Source: Voacanga thouarsii
Lineage: Eukaryota; Streptophyta; Magnoliopsida; Gentianales; Apocynaceae
Assembly (NCBI GenBank): GCA_026120185.1
Contig: JANUWF010001184.1
Span: 620,001 to 684,000, forward strand
DNA length: 64,000 nucleotides
Reading direction: 5' to 3'
A program made the position numbers and the translations under genes. Every line of letters begins with the position of its first letter. Position 1 is the first letter of the stretch. The notes below the pieces were generated by a model. The model ran no database searches. It had not been told where the DNA came from and saw nothing but the letters and a program-made list of their open reading frames with translations. Below are positions 1-10,928 of this stretch, piece by piece.

Positions 1-972
1 TTACCGGTTGTCCACTCCGAAAACTCACAGTCCACATGACTGAAACTTGCTAGCTCGGACCGGCATAACCTACTAGACTAGCATCCTATCCGGGAAGGAC
101 TCACCCTTCAGAGGTGGCCACCTACTGAGAGACTTACCCTAACCCTTCAAAGACTAGTTCTAGTAGTCTACCCTTATCGAGTACTCAATGTTGATTGTCC
201 CACTTGGGAGAAAACTAATAATGCATTGATTTACTTGGAAATAGCAATTAAGGGTTTCCAAAATTCTTGTCAAAGTTGGGTTTTAGAAAGAGTTTAGTAT
301 TTGTACAAAACTGCTTTTTCAAATTTTCAAATGATTTGCTTGACTAAAATAGAAAGGAAAACAATCCTTAATTACCTTTACAACTGAGTGTCCATAAACT
401 TTGCATTTGGCTTGCCATAGTAATTTCTGTCTTCAAATAAGTTCATGCAGGAGCTTACCTGATCCTTTGCTTGATCAAATTCAAAAATCTGCCAAAGCTG
501 ACCTAACCCCGCCTGGGATAAACACAAGTTATAAGGCTATACTCAAGTTATATTCGCTTACATAAATAATCCTAGTTCAACTTATTATAATCATGACCCT
601 AGTGTCCTAAGCTTTAAGACTAGATGATAAAGGATTTTATAAAATAAGTCTAGCTTGATAAGTTAAAATAACTAGGGTTTGTAAAATAATTACTAATAAC
701 TTGTAGATTCAAATAATAAATCTTGAGTGTTGTTATTAATAAATAAATTAGGGTTTAATTATTGAAGAATCCTAAGTCCTAGTTGATATTAATAAATGGT
801 AATTCTTAAATAGAAAAATAAATTATTACTACTCTCTTAATTAATAATCAATACGTATTAAAATTAATAATATATAACTTTTATTAAATTTTGATTAATA
901 AATAAATATAACTAATATTTATGAATATATGGTCCACAAGGTCATTAATATTTTACTTATTTATATCAAATG

Positions 973-1013
<41 letters not shown>

Positions 1014-3626
1014 ATTTTTAATAAAAGATATCATTTATTTGACTAGTAAAATATCACTATTTCATTGAATATTCCAATTCCAAAACTTCCTAAGAATTTC
1101 AAAATCTTTGGAGGAAAACATAGTATAAATTTTAATTAGGGTAATAAAATTGGCCAATTAAAATAACTTAGGATCAACAAGATTGTGATCATAATTTTCC
1201 TATTGCTAACAAGAATCATGAACATATACTCCAACATCAATCAACAAACTATTCTATTCATGAACAAAGGCTTAAATCCATACCTACTATCACATGGCCA
1301 AATCTCTACTAAGCATAATCATACTCATAGCTTCAACGAAAATAAGAACATAATATCCTATTCACCAAAGGTAACATAAAATCTTTCATGCTTAAGCATT
1401 CATAATCTCTTAAGACATGATGAACATACATCGCTTCTCAAAGAATTTCATATAGCTTAATCATGATTAACCATTCTTATGCTCCAATCTCAACCCCCTC
1501 ATGCATATGCATATACTCAATCTCTCTATTCAAATTCTATCCTCTTTATCAATATCTAAGAGACATGAATCCAGAATTAAAAAGAAAGGTTAAGGAGAAA
1601 TACTTTGTTGATGATTATTTCGATGGAGATTTAAGAAGGTCCACGTGCTTGAGAGTCTTGAATTGTCCAAGAGAGGAGAAAGAAAATAGCCATGGTTGTA
1701 GCAACCATTTTGGCTGAGAGAGAGAGAGAGAGAGAGAGAGAGCATTAGTATGACATGTTAAAGGTTGAAGAGAAGAAGAAGAACAAAAGTTGTTCTTGGT
1801 TACCTTGATGATGTTCTTGAGACTTCAAGGAAAAAATTTGGTTTTGATCCGATTGCAAATTTTTGTTTTTGAGATTTGATGTTATGAATTCCAGAAATGG
1901 ACTCTAGGGAGTATGTAGGCGTGTTCTGGAGTTTTTGAGAGGGATTGGAGGTGGTTAGAGTGGTCTTTCGCTTGAAGAAAGCTAGTGTGTGTTCTTGGTG
2001 AAAATGGAGAGGATTGGAAGGGAATGCTGGATGAATTTTCTGAAGAGGGTTAGCCAAATGATTGAGGGAGTTTAGGAATTTTAGTTTTCAATTTAGGAAG
2101 GAAGAGAAAATTTTGATTGTTTGAAATTCAAATGGATAAATTTAAGGAGTGTTTTGAGGTGGAAAATATGTTAATGGTGTTTGATTGATGGAGGTTTCTT
2201 GGAGTTGCAAATGGCCGACTGGTTTACTGTGTTTTGCTGAAATGAATGAGGGTTGAGGGAGCTATAAGGCTAGCTAAATTTCTAAGTTCAATGGTAGAAG
2301 AATTTCTGGTTATGAAGCCTAATCCAAGAGTGTTTTCATGGAGCAAATGCTGGAGATTTTGAAATCCAAATGGAAGTTTGAGTGGTGTGATTGTAGGAGC
2401 AATTTGAGGTATGGTTATGGAGTCCAGTTGTGCAAGGTAAGTGGAGGGGGGTAATGGTGTTCAATTCATGGCTGAACAAGGGTTAACTTATAGAGATTTG
2501 AGGGTGGTTTTTGGCTAAGGCTTGAAGGGAACAAGGCTGGAATTTTTCTGGTTATGGTTCGAATGATGGCTGAATTTTCTGTGCAGTTTTTCTGCAATAT
2601 TCCAGTCAATTTGCAGAGGGTTTTGAGAGGTTTTTAAGGGTATTTTAAGGCTGGTTTCCAACCTTCTTTATGGAGGGAAAGTAGAGGTAATTCACCAGTT
2701 TGAAGGCAGAAGAAACAGCTTTGATTTCAGGCTGCTTATGTAGCGAAACTGCCTAGATTTTTTTCTGGTTTATGCATTTTGAGCAGTCCGATTTTTGCAC
2801 AAGAATTTCAGTCTTCAAGCTGAATAAATTGGGCATTTTTCTGGCAGCAATTGAGTAAGAAAGATGGCTAAGATTTTCGAAGGTTATGCTTCTCAAGAAT
2901 CTGGAAAATTTTCAAATTTTTTTCATGGAGAATATGAACACTATGGAGTGGAGTTTGAAGGCTCAACTATGGAGATTAATTTCTCTTGGGAACCTTCCTT
3001 AACTCCTTCCCTATTTTTAGTCAAATCTCCAACCTCTAAGAGTCATTTTCAAAATTTAAAGACCAATAATCCTTGCTAAATTTTCTGGAATTAAAAATAT
3101 AGATTTGGATAAATTTTGAACAAGCTTAATTGGTGAAAAGGTTAGGACAAGCTAGAGGTAAGGGAAGGACAAAGAATTCTTCTAGAATTCTTTTTAGGAC
3201 ATTCCCTTCATGTCTCCCCTAGGACAACACTCCTTTCTTTTCTTTTTTTTTTTTCTTTGGAATGCAAGAAACGAAAATCTAACCTTAATTAAAATAATTA
3301 TAATAAAAACTTAAATGATGGGATTTGGACCCATGACCTTAGAGATTAATTCCAAAGCTCTAACCACTAAACTACAACAACTCTTGTTCTTATCTTCTCA
3401 CCCAAATATTCTTCATATTTAATCCTTAAGCTATCTTCCTCGTTTGACTTCGAGCAAAATTACCATTTTACCCTTCCTACTCAATATGCATAACTAAGCC
3501 TTTTATCCTATAAATCATAATTTTAAAGCACATAAAATTATTCAAAAATATATATATACATGAAAAATAATATGATATGCATTTCGACCCCCTTACTCTA
3601 GGGTTGGCTTTAGGTGGGGTTTCATA
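1..3626 (-). repeat. 4.3-kb LTR family, copy A (minus, cut by window edge)
   Basis: This is the reverse complement of the long LTR seen complete at 6188-10463 and 13888-18137. Its 5' terminus lies at 3626, where the usual TGTGAAACCCC start reads TATGAAACCCC, a one-base change. Conserved landmarks are a (GA)n tract at 1719-1742 (the family's CT tract), the inverted repeat ATGGTTG/CAACCAT beside it, and a tRNA-like block at 3315-3383. About 3.6 kb of an expected 4.25 kb is present. The rest lies left of the window, so a solo LTR cannot be told from a full element, and no target duplication can be checked. It interrupts the protease region of the Athila-like element that resumes at 3627. An (AT)n run at 975-1010 lies inside. 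Confidence 0.88.
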
Positions 3627-4627
3627 GAGGTTGACAATTAGGGTTGGGGATGAGGAAGTAGTCACTCAAATCCACAAAAGCATGCAACATCCTTTATCTT
3701 CTGATAATTCTTGTTTAAGAATTGATATTCTTGACGAACCTATTTTGGAGTTTATGCAGGAATCATTTGAGGAGAAGTTGGTGGAAACTTCAGTAGCATA
3801 TTTGGAGGACTCTAACGATGAGGATGGGATGAAGAGTTTTGAAAAAAATGAGAAAAGCAACTTAGGGAGAATGAAATCATCCATAGAGGATCCTCTAGAA
3901 TTGGATCTAAAAGACCTACCCGAGCATTTAGAATATGTGTTCTTGGCTGAAGGACATAAATTACCTATGATCATTGCCAAAGATCTCACTAAAGAACAAA
4001 AGACCAAATTGGTAAGTGTGTTGGGGAAATATAAGGGAGTAATAGCATGAAAAATCACGAATATAAAAGGAATTAGTCCATCCTTTTGCATTCATAAGAT
4101 TTTGATGGAAGAAGGTGCAAAGCCTGTAGTACAATCCCAACGTAGGTTGAACCCACATATGAGTGATATGGTAAAAGGTGAGGTAATTAAACTTCTAGAT
4201 TCATGCATCATTTACCCTACTTCTAATAGTATTTGGGTGAGTCCTTCTCAAGTGGTACCAAAGAAGTGAGGAATGACAGTAAGCCCCAATGATAAAAATG
4301 AGCTAGTCCCTATGAGATTGGTCATGGGTTGGTGGTTTTGCATTGATTATAGAATGCTAAACAAAGCCACTAGGAAAGACCACTTCTCTCTCCCTTTTAT
4401 TGACCAAATATTGGAAAGGTTAGCCAGACATGATACTATTATTTCTTGGATGGATTTTCTGGCTACCTACAAATCCCTATAGCTCTTGAGAACCAAGAGA
4501 AAACCACTTTCACATGTCCATATGGTACTTTTGCATATCGTCGAATGCCGTTTAGTATTTGCAATAGTCTCGAAACATTCCAAATGTGCATGATAGCTAT
4601 ATTTGAAGGGCTCGTGGGGGGGACATC
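3627..4627 (+). pseudogene. Athila/Tat-like Ty3/gypsy pol: protease tail, linker and first half of reverse transcriptase
   Basis: The reading starts inside the retropepsin C-terminus (LTIRVGDEEV at about 3631), passes an acidic linker with EDPLELDLKDLPEHLEYVFL, then enters reverse transcriptase. Recognisable RT blocks are FCIDYRMLNKATRKDHF (about 4339), the first catalytic Asp in LDGFSGY (about 4452) and FTCPYGTFAYRRMPF (about 4506). Block order and wording are typical of the Athila/Tat branch. The frame is broken by TGA stops at 4048 and 4267, a frameshift near 4436 and another in the G run near 4616. The element's gag and protease start lie beyond copy A or outside the window. It is a dead copy; the lineage call rests on motif memory, not an alignment. 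Confidence 0.85.
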
Positions 4628-5701
4628 ATGGAGGTATTTATGGATGATGTCTCAGTTTTTGGTGATTTGTTTGACTTGTGTTTATCTAATCTTAAAAACG
4701 CACTAGTAAGATGTAAAGAGACTAACCTCATACTTAATTGGGAAAAATATCACTTTATGGTGCAAGAAGGTATTGTGTTGGGGCATAAAATTTCAATGAA
4801 GGGTATAGAAATAGATAGAGCAAAAATCGAAGCAATTAAGAAACTGCCTCCTCCTACGTCTGTGAAAGCTATAAGAAGCTTTCTTGGTCATGTAGGTTTT
4901 TACAGGAGGTTCATCTTAGATTTCTCAAAAATTTCTAAACCTCTTACCTCTTTATTTGAAAAGGATGTTGTGTTTAATTTCGATGAAAACTGCCTCAATG
5001 CTTTCACCATACTTAAGGAGAAATTGATTAATTCACCCATTTTGATTGCACCTGATTGGTCTCTTCCATTTGAACTAATGTGTGATGCAAGTAATTTTGC
5101 AGTTGGTGCAGTACTTGGACAAAAGGGGAATAAGCACTTCCAACCCATATACTATGCAAGCAAAACTTTAACGGATATACAAGAAAACTATACAACAATG
5201 GAGAAAGAATTGCTTGCCATAGTATTTGCTTTCAATAAATTTCGTTCTTATCTTATTTTGTCCAAAGTCATTGTTTATACAGACCATTCTGCCTTAAAGT
5301 ACCTACAAACCATACATGATTCCAAACCAAAATTGATAAAATGGGTATTATTATTGCAGGAATTTGATTTGGAAATTATGGACAAAAAGGGTGCGGAAAA
5401 CTTAGATGCGGATCACTTATCAAGACTGGATAATCCCAATTTGGAATCATTAGTAGAGGAGGAAATCAATGACACCTTTCCGGATGAACAACTCTTGCTC
5501 ATAGAATGTGAGATTCCAAACACCCCTTGGTTCGTAGACTTTGCTAATTACTTGGTTGCAGGAATTATCCCAAAAAATCTCACAATGCAACAAAAAAAGA
5601 AATTCCTCTCCGAAGTAAGGCATTACTTTTGGAAAGACCCGTATTTGTTTAAGTGTTATGCGGACAAAATCATTCGAAGATGTGTAAACTCTAAGGAATG
5701 A
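4628..5701 (+). pseudogene. Athila/Tat-like pol: RT palm, connection and RNase H
   Basis: This is the longest open stretch of the element (357 codons). It begins at the RT active-site block FMDDVSVFG, continues through GHKIS and [14 protein letters not shown] of the thumb, and enters RNase H with acidic residues in the expected places: [36 protein letters not shown] and [10 protein letters not shown]. These are the D-E-D-D set of retroelement RNase H. It ends at TGA (5699) just before the integrase zinc-binding region, and coding similarity continues in the same frame. It is part of a polyprotein, so the first ATG is only the first Met after an upstream frameshift, not a gene start. Confidence 0.88.
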
Positions 5702-6187
5702 GAGGATATTCTTAGACATTGTCATGAAGGACTTGCTGGAGGCCACTACCAAGCCAACAACACTGCACGAAAGGTGCTTGAGTTTGGATTCTATTAGCCC
5801 ACATTGTTCAAAGATGCCCACAAGTTTGTTCAAAATTGTGATAGGTGTCAACGCACAAGTAACATTTCTAAATTTAATGAGATGTCATTACAAATTTTTC
5901 AAGCTTGTGAAGTATTTGATTGTTGGGGGATAGACTTCATGGGACCTTTTCCTAGTTCTTTGGGAATAAATACATTTTGGTAGCAGTGGATTACGTTTCT
6001 AAGTGGATAGAAGCACAAGCTTTACCAACTAATGATGCAAGGGTTGTGGTAAAATTTCTAAAAAACTTTTCACCCATTTTGGTGTGCCTAAAGTGCTCAT
6101 TAGTGATAGGGAGACTTACTTTTGTAATACTCAAATGGCAAAAGTTCTCAAACATCTAGGAGTGGACCATCGGTTTGCCACCCCCTA
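5702..6187 (+). pseudogene. Athila/Tat-like integrase, N-terminal part (interrupted)
   Basis: The HHCC zinc finger is visible: H and H around [10 protein letters not shown], then CDRCQRTSNIS. The catalytic core follows with GIDFMGPFP (first Asp) and LISDRETYF (second Asp). A TAG sits after LEFGFY, and frameshifts lie near 5960 and 6070. The reading stops at ATPY where the solo LTR begins at 6188, and resumes after 10468. Removing the LTR and one copy of the CCCTA duplication makes the two halves adjacent in one frame. The insertion is therefore younger than the host element, and the junction is not a rearrangement. Confidence 0.85.
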
Positions 6188-6432
6188 TGTGAAACCCCAT
6201 CTAAAACTAACCCTAGAGTGAGGGGGTCGGGATACATATCATATTTTTTTACATGCATAAATATATTTTTGAATGATTTTATGTGCTTTAGAATTATGAT
6301 TTATAGTCTAGAAGGCTTAATTGTGCTTATTGAGTAGGAAGGACAAAATGGTAATTTTGCTTGAAGTGAAAATAGGGAGATAACTTGAGGATTAAATGGG
6401 AAGAATATTTAGGAGAGAAAATAAGACCAAGA

Positions 6433-6500
6433 GTTGTTGTGGTTTAGTGGTTAGAGCTTTGGAATTAATCTCTAAGTTCTTGAGTTCAAATCCCATCATT
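6433..6500 (+). other. tRNA-like block with A-box and B-box motifs inside the LTR
   Basis: The block reads like the body of a tRNA: a D-arm-type GTTTAGTGGTTAGAGC, an anticodon-arm-sized spacer, then a T-arm with TTCAAAT in the loop. The family's Pol III box consensuses (TRGYnnAnnnG and GGTTCRAnTCC) fit loosely. The same block occurs at 3315-3383 (minus), 14133-14200, 18704-18770, 27709-27776 and 49125-49192 (minus), about 245-310 bp from each LTR start. In copy A the T-stem pairs perfectly (ATGGG with CCCAT around a 7-base loop). I see no well-paired acceptor stem, so this is a tRNA-derived relic or an internal promoter, not a working tRNA gene. Confidence 0.55.
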
Positions 6501-8088
6501 TAAGTTTTAGCATGATTAATTTTATTTTGTATAAGGTGGGATATTTTCGGCCCTTGCATGCCATAAGAAGAAGAATGAGTGTTTTCCTAGGGGAGACATG
6601 AAGGGAATGTCTTAATCCTATTCTTATGCCCTACAAGAATTCTTAAGGGATTCATGCCCTTTTGTTCCCTAACTTACCTTAAATTCTTCACCAACTAAGC
6701 TTGTTCAATTATCCAAATCCATATTTAAATTCCAAAATTTCAGCAAGGTTCATTGATCTTGGAATTTCAAAAATGACTCTTGGAAGATAAAGTCTTAGCT
6801 GAAAATGGGGAAGGAGTTAAGAAAGGTTCCCAAGAGAATTAATATCTATGGTTGCACCTTCAAACTCCACTCCATAAATGTTCATCTTCTTCATGGTAGC
6901 AATCTGGAAATTTTCCAGCTTCTTGGTCAGTCCAGCTTTCGAAGACTTCAGCCATTTTTCTCACTCAAGTGCTGCCAGAAAAATAGCCAATTTGTTCAGC
7001 TTGAAGACTGAAATCCTTGGCCAAAAATCAGACTACACAAAAGCTATACAAACCAGGAAAAATTCTTGGACAGTTTCACAGCATGGCAAGCCAAAAACCA
7101 AGCTGTTTCTTCTACCTTTCAAACTAGTAATTTAACTCTGTCTTTCCTCCATAAAGAAGGTTGGAAACTAGCCTTAAAGGATCCTCCAATACCTTTTCAA
7201 ACTCACTGCAAGTCGGCTGGAACATTGCAGAAAAAACTACACAAAAATTCCAATAAACCATTCGAATGATCAACCAGAAAATTCCAACCTTACTCCCTCT
7301 TCAAACCTTATCTGAAAATCACTTCAACTTTCTGTGAAATTAACCTTAGTCAGCCATGAACTGAACTTCATCACCTCCTCCATTGATCTACACGAATGAA
7401 CACTATAGCTACTCCTTAAATTCCTCCTTCAATTACTCTAATCAAGCTTCCAATTAGAATTAAAAATTTCAGCAAATTGCTCTATAAAAACTTCCATGGA
7501 TTAAGCTTCAAACAACCAGAAATTTCTCCACCATTGCACTCAACATTTCAGCCACCCTATAACCACTTCAAACCTCATTCATCTCAGCAAAACCTCAGCA
7601 AACCAGTCGGCCATTGAAGCTCCTAAAGAACCTCCATCAATCAAACCACTCTACCATATCTTCTACCTTAATTCACTCCATGAATTATTCCCTTTGAAAT
7701 TCAAAGGACCAGATTTCCCTTTTTTCCCTAATCTGAAAATTCAATCACAAGAATCCCTCTAACCATTTGGCCAACATCTTTCAACAAATTTCGTCCAGCT
7801 TTCTCCCCATTCTCTCCATTTCTCCAAGAACACCAAGAACACACACCACCATTATTCAAGCCTAAGACCACTCCAAACACCTCCAATCCCTTCCAAAAAC
7901 TCCAGATCACGTCTAATCACCCTCTAGAATCCATTTCTGTATTTTATAACAATAAACATTGAAAACAAAATTCTGCTATAGAATCAAAAACTAGAATTTT
8001 TCTTGAAGATTCAAGAACTCTCTCAAGGTAACTAAGAATGATTTTGATCATCTTCTTTCCTTCAATCATCTTTAAACATGATATACTA

Positions 8089-8093
<5 letters not shown>

Positions 8094-8162
<69 letters not shown>
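8094..8162 (+). repeat. (CT)n microsatellite of the LTR family
   Basis: This is a pure CT run of about 70 bp with one interruption (CG) near its end. Equivalent tracts of different length mark the other LTR copies: GA at 1719-1742 and about 47457-47476 on the minus copies, CT at 15765-15834, 20380-20433 and 29407-29452. Arg-Glu or Ser-Leu repeat reading frames across these tracts are artefacts of the repeat. Confidence 0.95.
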
Positions 8163-8165
<3 letters not shown>

Positions 8166-10468
8166 CTCTGAAATGGTTGTTGCAACCATGGTCGTTTCTC
8201 TTCCTCCTTCTTGGATGAATCAAGCCTTCCAAGCATGTGGATCTCTTTGAATCTTCATCAAGATTGTCGTCAACCAAGTATTTCTCTTTAACCCTCTTGT
8301 CAATTCTAAAATAATGTCTCTTAGATATTGTTAGAAAAGGATAGAATATGATTGGGGATTGAGTATGTGCTTGTATGAAGAAGTGGAGATTGGAGCATGA
8401 GGATGATTCGTCATGGTTGAGTTTTATGATATTTTATGGTTTGTTGCATGCTAATCATGTCGAGAGTAAGTATGGATGACTAAGCATGATAGATATTATA
8501 TCACCTTTGGTGAATAGGGTATTATGTTCTTGTTGAAGCCATGTATATGATTATGCTTGGTAGAGATTTAGCCATATGATAGTAAGTATGGATTTAAGCC
8601 TTTATTCATGAATGGAATGGTTTGTTGATTGATGTTAGATTTTATGTTCATGATTATTGTTAGCAATAGGAGAATTATGATCATGACCTTGTTGATCCAA
8701 AGCTATTTTAATTGACCAACTTTATTACGTGAATAAAAATTAATACTATATTTTCCCTCAATAATTTCGAAAACTCTAGGAAGCCTTGGAGTTGGAATAT
8801 TAAATGAAATAGTGAAATTTTAGCCAAATAAATTATATCTTTTATTAAAAATAATATATATATTTATATTTATATATGATAATAATATTAAATAAAACCT
8901 TTTATATAAATAATAGTAGTATGAAAAATGTTAATCTTGTAGGCCATAGATTCATAAATACTATTGAAATTTATTTATTATCTTTTGATCAAAATTTATT
9001 AAAATTTACTTATTATTAATTTTATTTATCAATTATTTTCTAACTATTAATTATTAATTAGGAGAATAGTAATAATTTATTATTTATTTTAATAATATCA
9101 TCTAGGACTTAGGATCCTTCATCAAATAAACCCTAGTTTATTTATTAATAACAAAGATTTATATTTAAACATATAACTTATTAGTAGTTATTTTACAACC
9201 CCTAGTTATTTTCACTTATCAAGCTAGACTTCTTTTACAAAACATTTATCATTTAGCCTTAAAGCTTAGGACATTAGGGTCATGATTGTAATAAGCCGAA
9301 CTAGGATTATTTATGGAAGTGAATTTAGCTTGAGTTTAATTATGGCTTATGTTTACCCCAGACGGGGTTAGGTCAGCTTTGAAAGATTTTGAATTGGCTC
9401 AAGCAAATGATCAGGTAAGCTCCTACATAAAACTTATTTGATGTAAAAAGGTTACTATGGCAAGCCAAATGCGAAGTGTGTGGACACTCATTTTTGTAAA
9501 GGCAATTAAGGACTATTTCCTTTCTTATTTCAGTCAAACAAATTATTTGAAAATCAACAAGCAGTTTTGCTCAAACACCAAACTCTTTCTAAAACCAATT
9601 TTAACACAGACTTTAGAACCCCTTAATTGCTATTTCCAAGTAAAGCAATGTTTTATCAGTTTTCTCCCAAGTGGGATAAACAACATTGAGTACTCAATAA
9701 GGATAGGCTAGTAGTACTAGTTTTGAAGAGCAAGAGCGAGTCCTCTAGCAGAAGACCACCTCCAGAAGATGAACTCAACTTGGAAAAGCGACAGTACTAC
9801 TTAGTTATGCTGGTCTGAGCTAACAAGTTTCAGTCATATGGACTATGTGTTTTCGGAACGGACAACCAGTTTGTTTGGGTGTAGAGAAGGAGTATCTTAC
9901 CCGGTAGGTCGTACACCTACTTTTTGTCAGTCTACACAAAGTGTGGCATTCTGACCGTTATATGGTCTTGGGGCCCAACGTGTGGTAACCCATGGCTACC
10001 CATTTGAGTGGTTGTATTTATTATGCACTTGTATGGTTTGAAAAGAGAAAACGCCACTCTTTATTTTAATCCTTATTTTTTGCTTGCCAGTACTCTCTTA
10101 TGAAATATTTACAACTTGCATACATGAATTGTTTTACCTGAACTCTCAAAGCACACATGGACTTACTGAGATTTTTATCTCATCACCTTTTATGCCATGT
10201 TTTCAGGTCGATCCTGCTATGGAGATGAGTAGCTAGTTTGTTACCTGTTTTGGAAGACATTGTGTTATTTATTTTATGTATTGTTTTGAGAGATGTTTGT
10301 AAACAATTTATTTTGGATTTGTTCTGGAATTTTGGGTTGTAATAAGTTTAAATTTTAAAGTATTGTTTTATTTTCGTTTGTGTGACCTAGTTATAAAGAT
10401 CCCTTGTCCTTTGGACGGGGCGACATCCCCGGCCCTGTTGGGCCTAGGTAGTGGGGTGTTACACCCTA

Positions 10469-10928
10469 TCATCCCCAAACAAGTGGACAGGTTGAAATGG
10501 TTAATAGGGAAATCAAAAGAATCTTGGAAAAAATTGTTAACCCTACTAGGAAAGATTGGAGTTTAAAATTAGATGATACTCTTTGGGCATACAGGACAAA
10601 TTTTAAGACCCCAATTGGCACAATTCTTTTTCGGTTAATTTATGGAAAAACATGTCATTTACCTGTTGAGATTGAGCATAAAGCTTATTGGGCTATAAAA
10701 CTTGTTAACCTTGATCTTGAGTCAGCTGGAAAGTCAAGGTTGCTCCAACTCACAGCCTTGGTGGAGTTGCGCAATGATGCATATGATACTTCAATGCAGT
10801 ATAAAGAGAAGGTCAAAAAATGGCATGGTAAGCATATCACTCGACAACACGAATTTGAGAAAGGCGATCAAGTATTGTTATTCAATTCTGGCTTACGACT
10901 GTTTCTAGGAAAGTTGAAATCAAGGTGA
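10469..10928 (+). pseudogene. Athila/Tat-like integrase, C-terminal part
   Basis: This continues the interrupted integrase: HPQTSGQVE and [10 protein letters not shown], the latter with the catalytic Glu of the DDE triad, then DDTLWAYRT, SPxxL-like [13 protein letters not shown] and the C-terminal [15 protein letters not shown] block. The frame ends at TGA (10926) where the family normally has Trp, and coding similarity drifts on to about 11090. The short preceding stretch completes the codon split by the solo LTR. Confidence 0.87.

Larger units (their letters stand above)
6188..10463 (+). repeat. 4.3-kb LTR family, solo LTR in the integrase
   Basis: This is a 4276-bp unit starting TGTGAAACCCC and ending GGGTGTTACA, flanked by a perfect 5-bp duplication CCCTA (6183-6187 and 10464-10468). 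No primer site, internal domain or second LTR is present, so it is a solo LTR left by recombination between LTRs. Landmarks in order are the tRNA-like block (6433-6500), a donor-like CAAGGTAA near 8030, a (CT)n tract (8094-8162), the inverted repeat ATGGTTG/CAACCAT just after it, a long AT-rich middle, and two GC-rich hairpins at 10417-10444 close to the 3' end. Small reading frames inside (for example 6805-7269) do not match any protein I recognise and are not kept open in the sister copies. Confidence 0.93.

Noticed and set aside
6433..6500. Functional tRNA gene
   Set aside because: The T-arm and D-arm look good, but no acceptor stem pairs and the same block repeats in every LTR copy.
7944..8277. 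Open frames rich in Arg-Glu or Ser-Leu repeats
   Set aside because: They are direct translations of the CT/GA microsatellite in the LTR; the same happens at 20323-20593 and 29403-29612.
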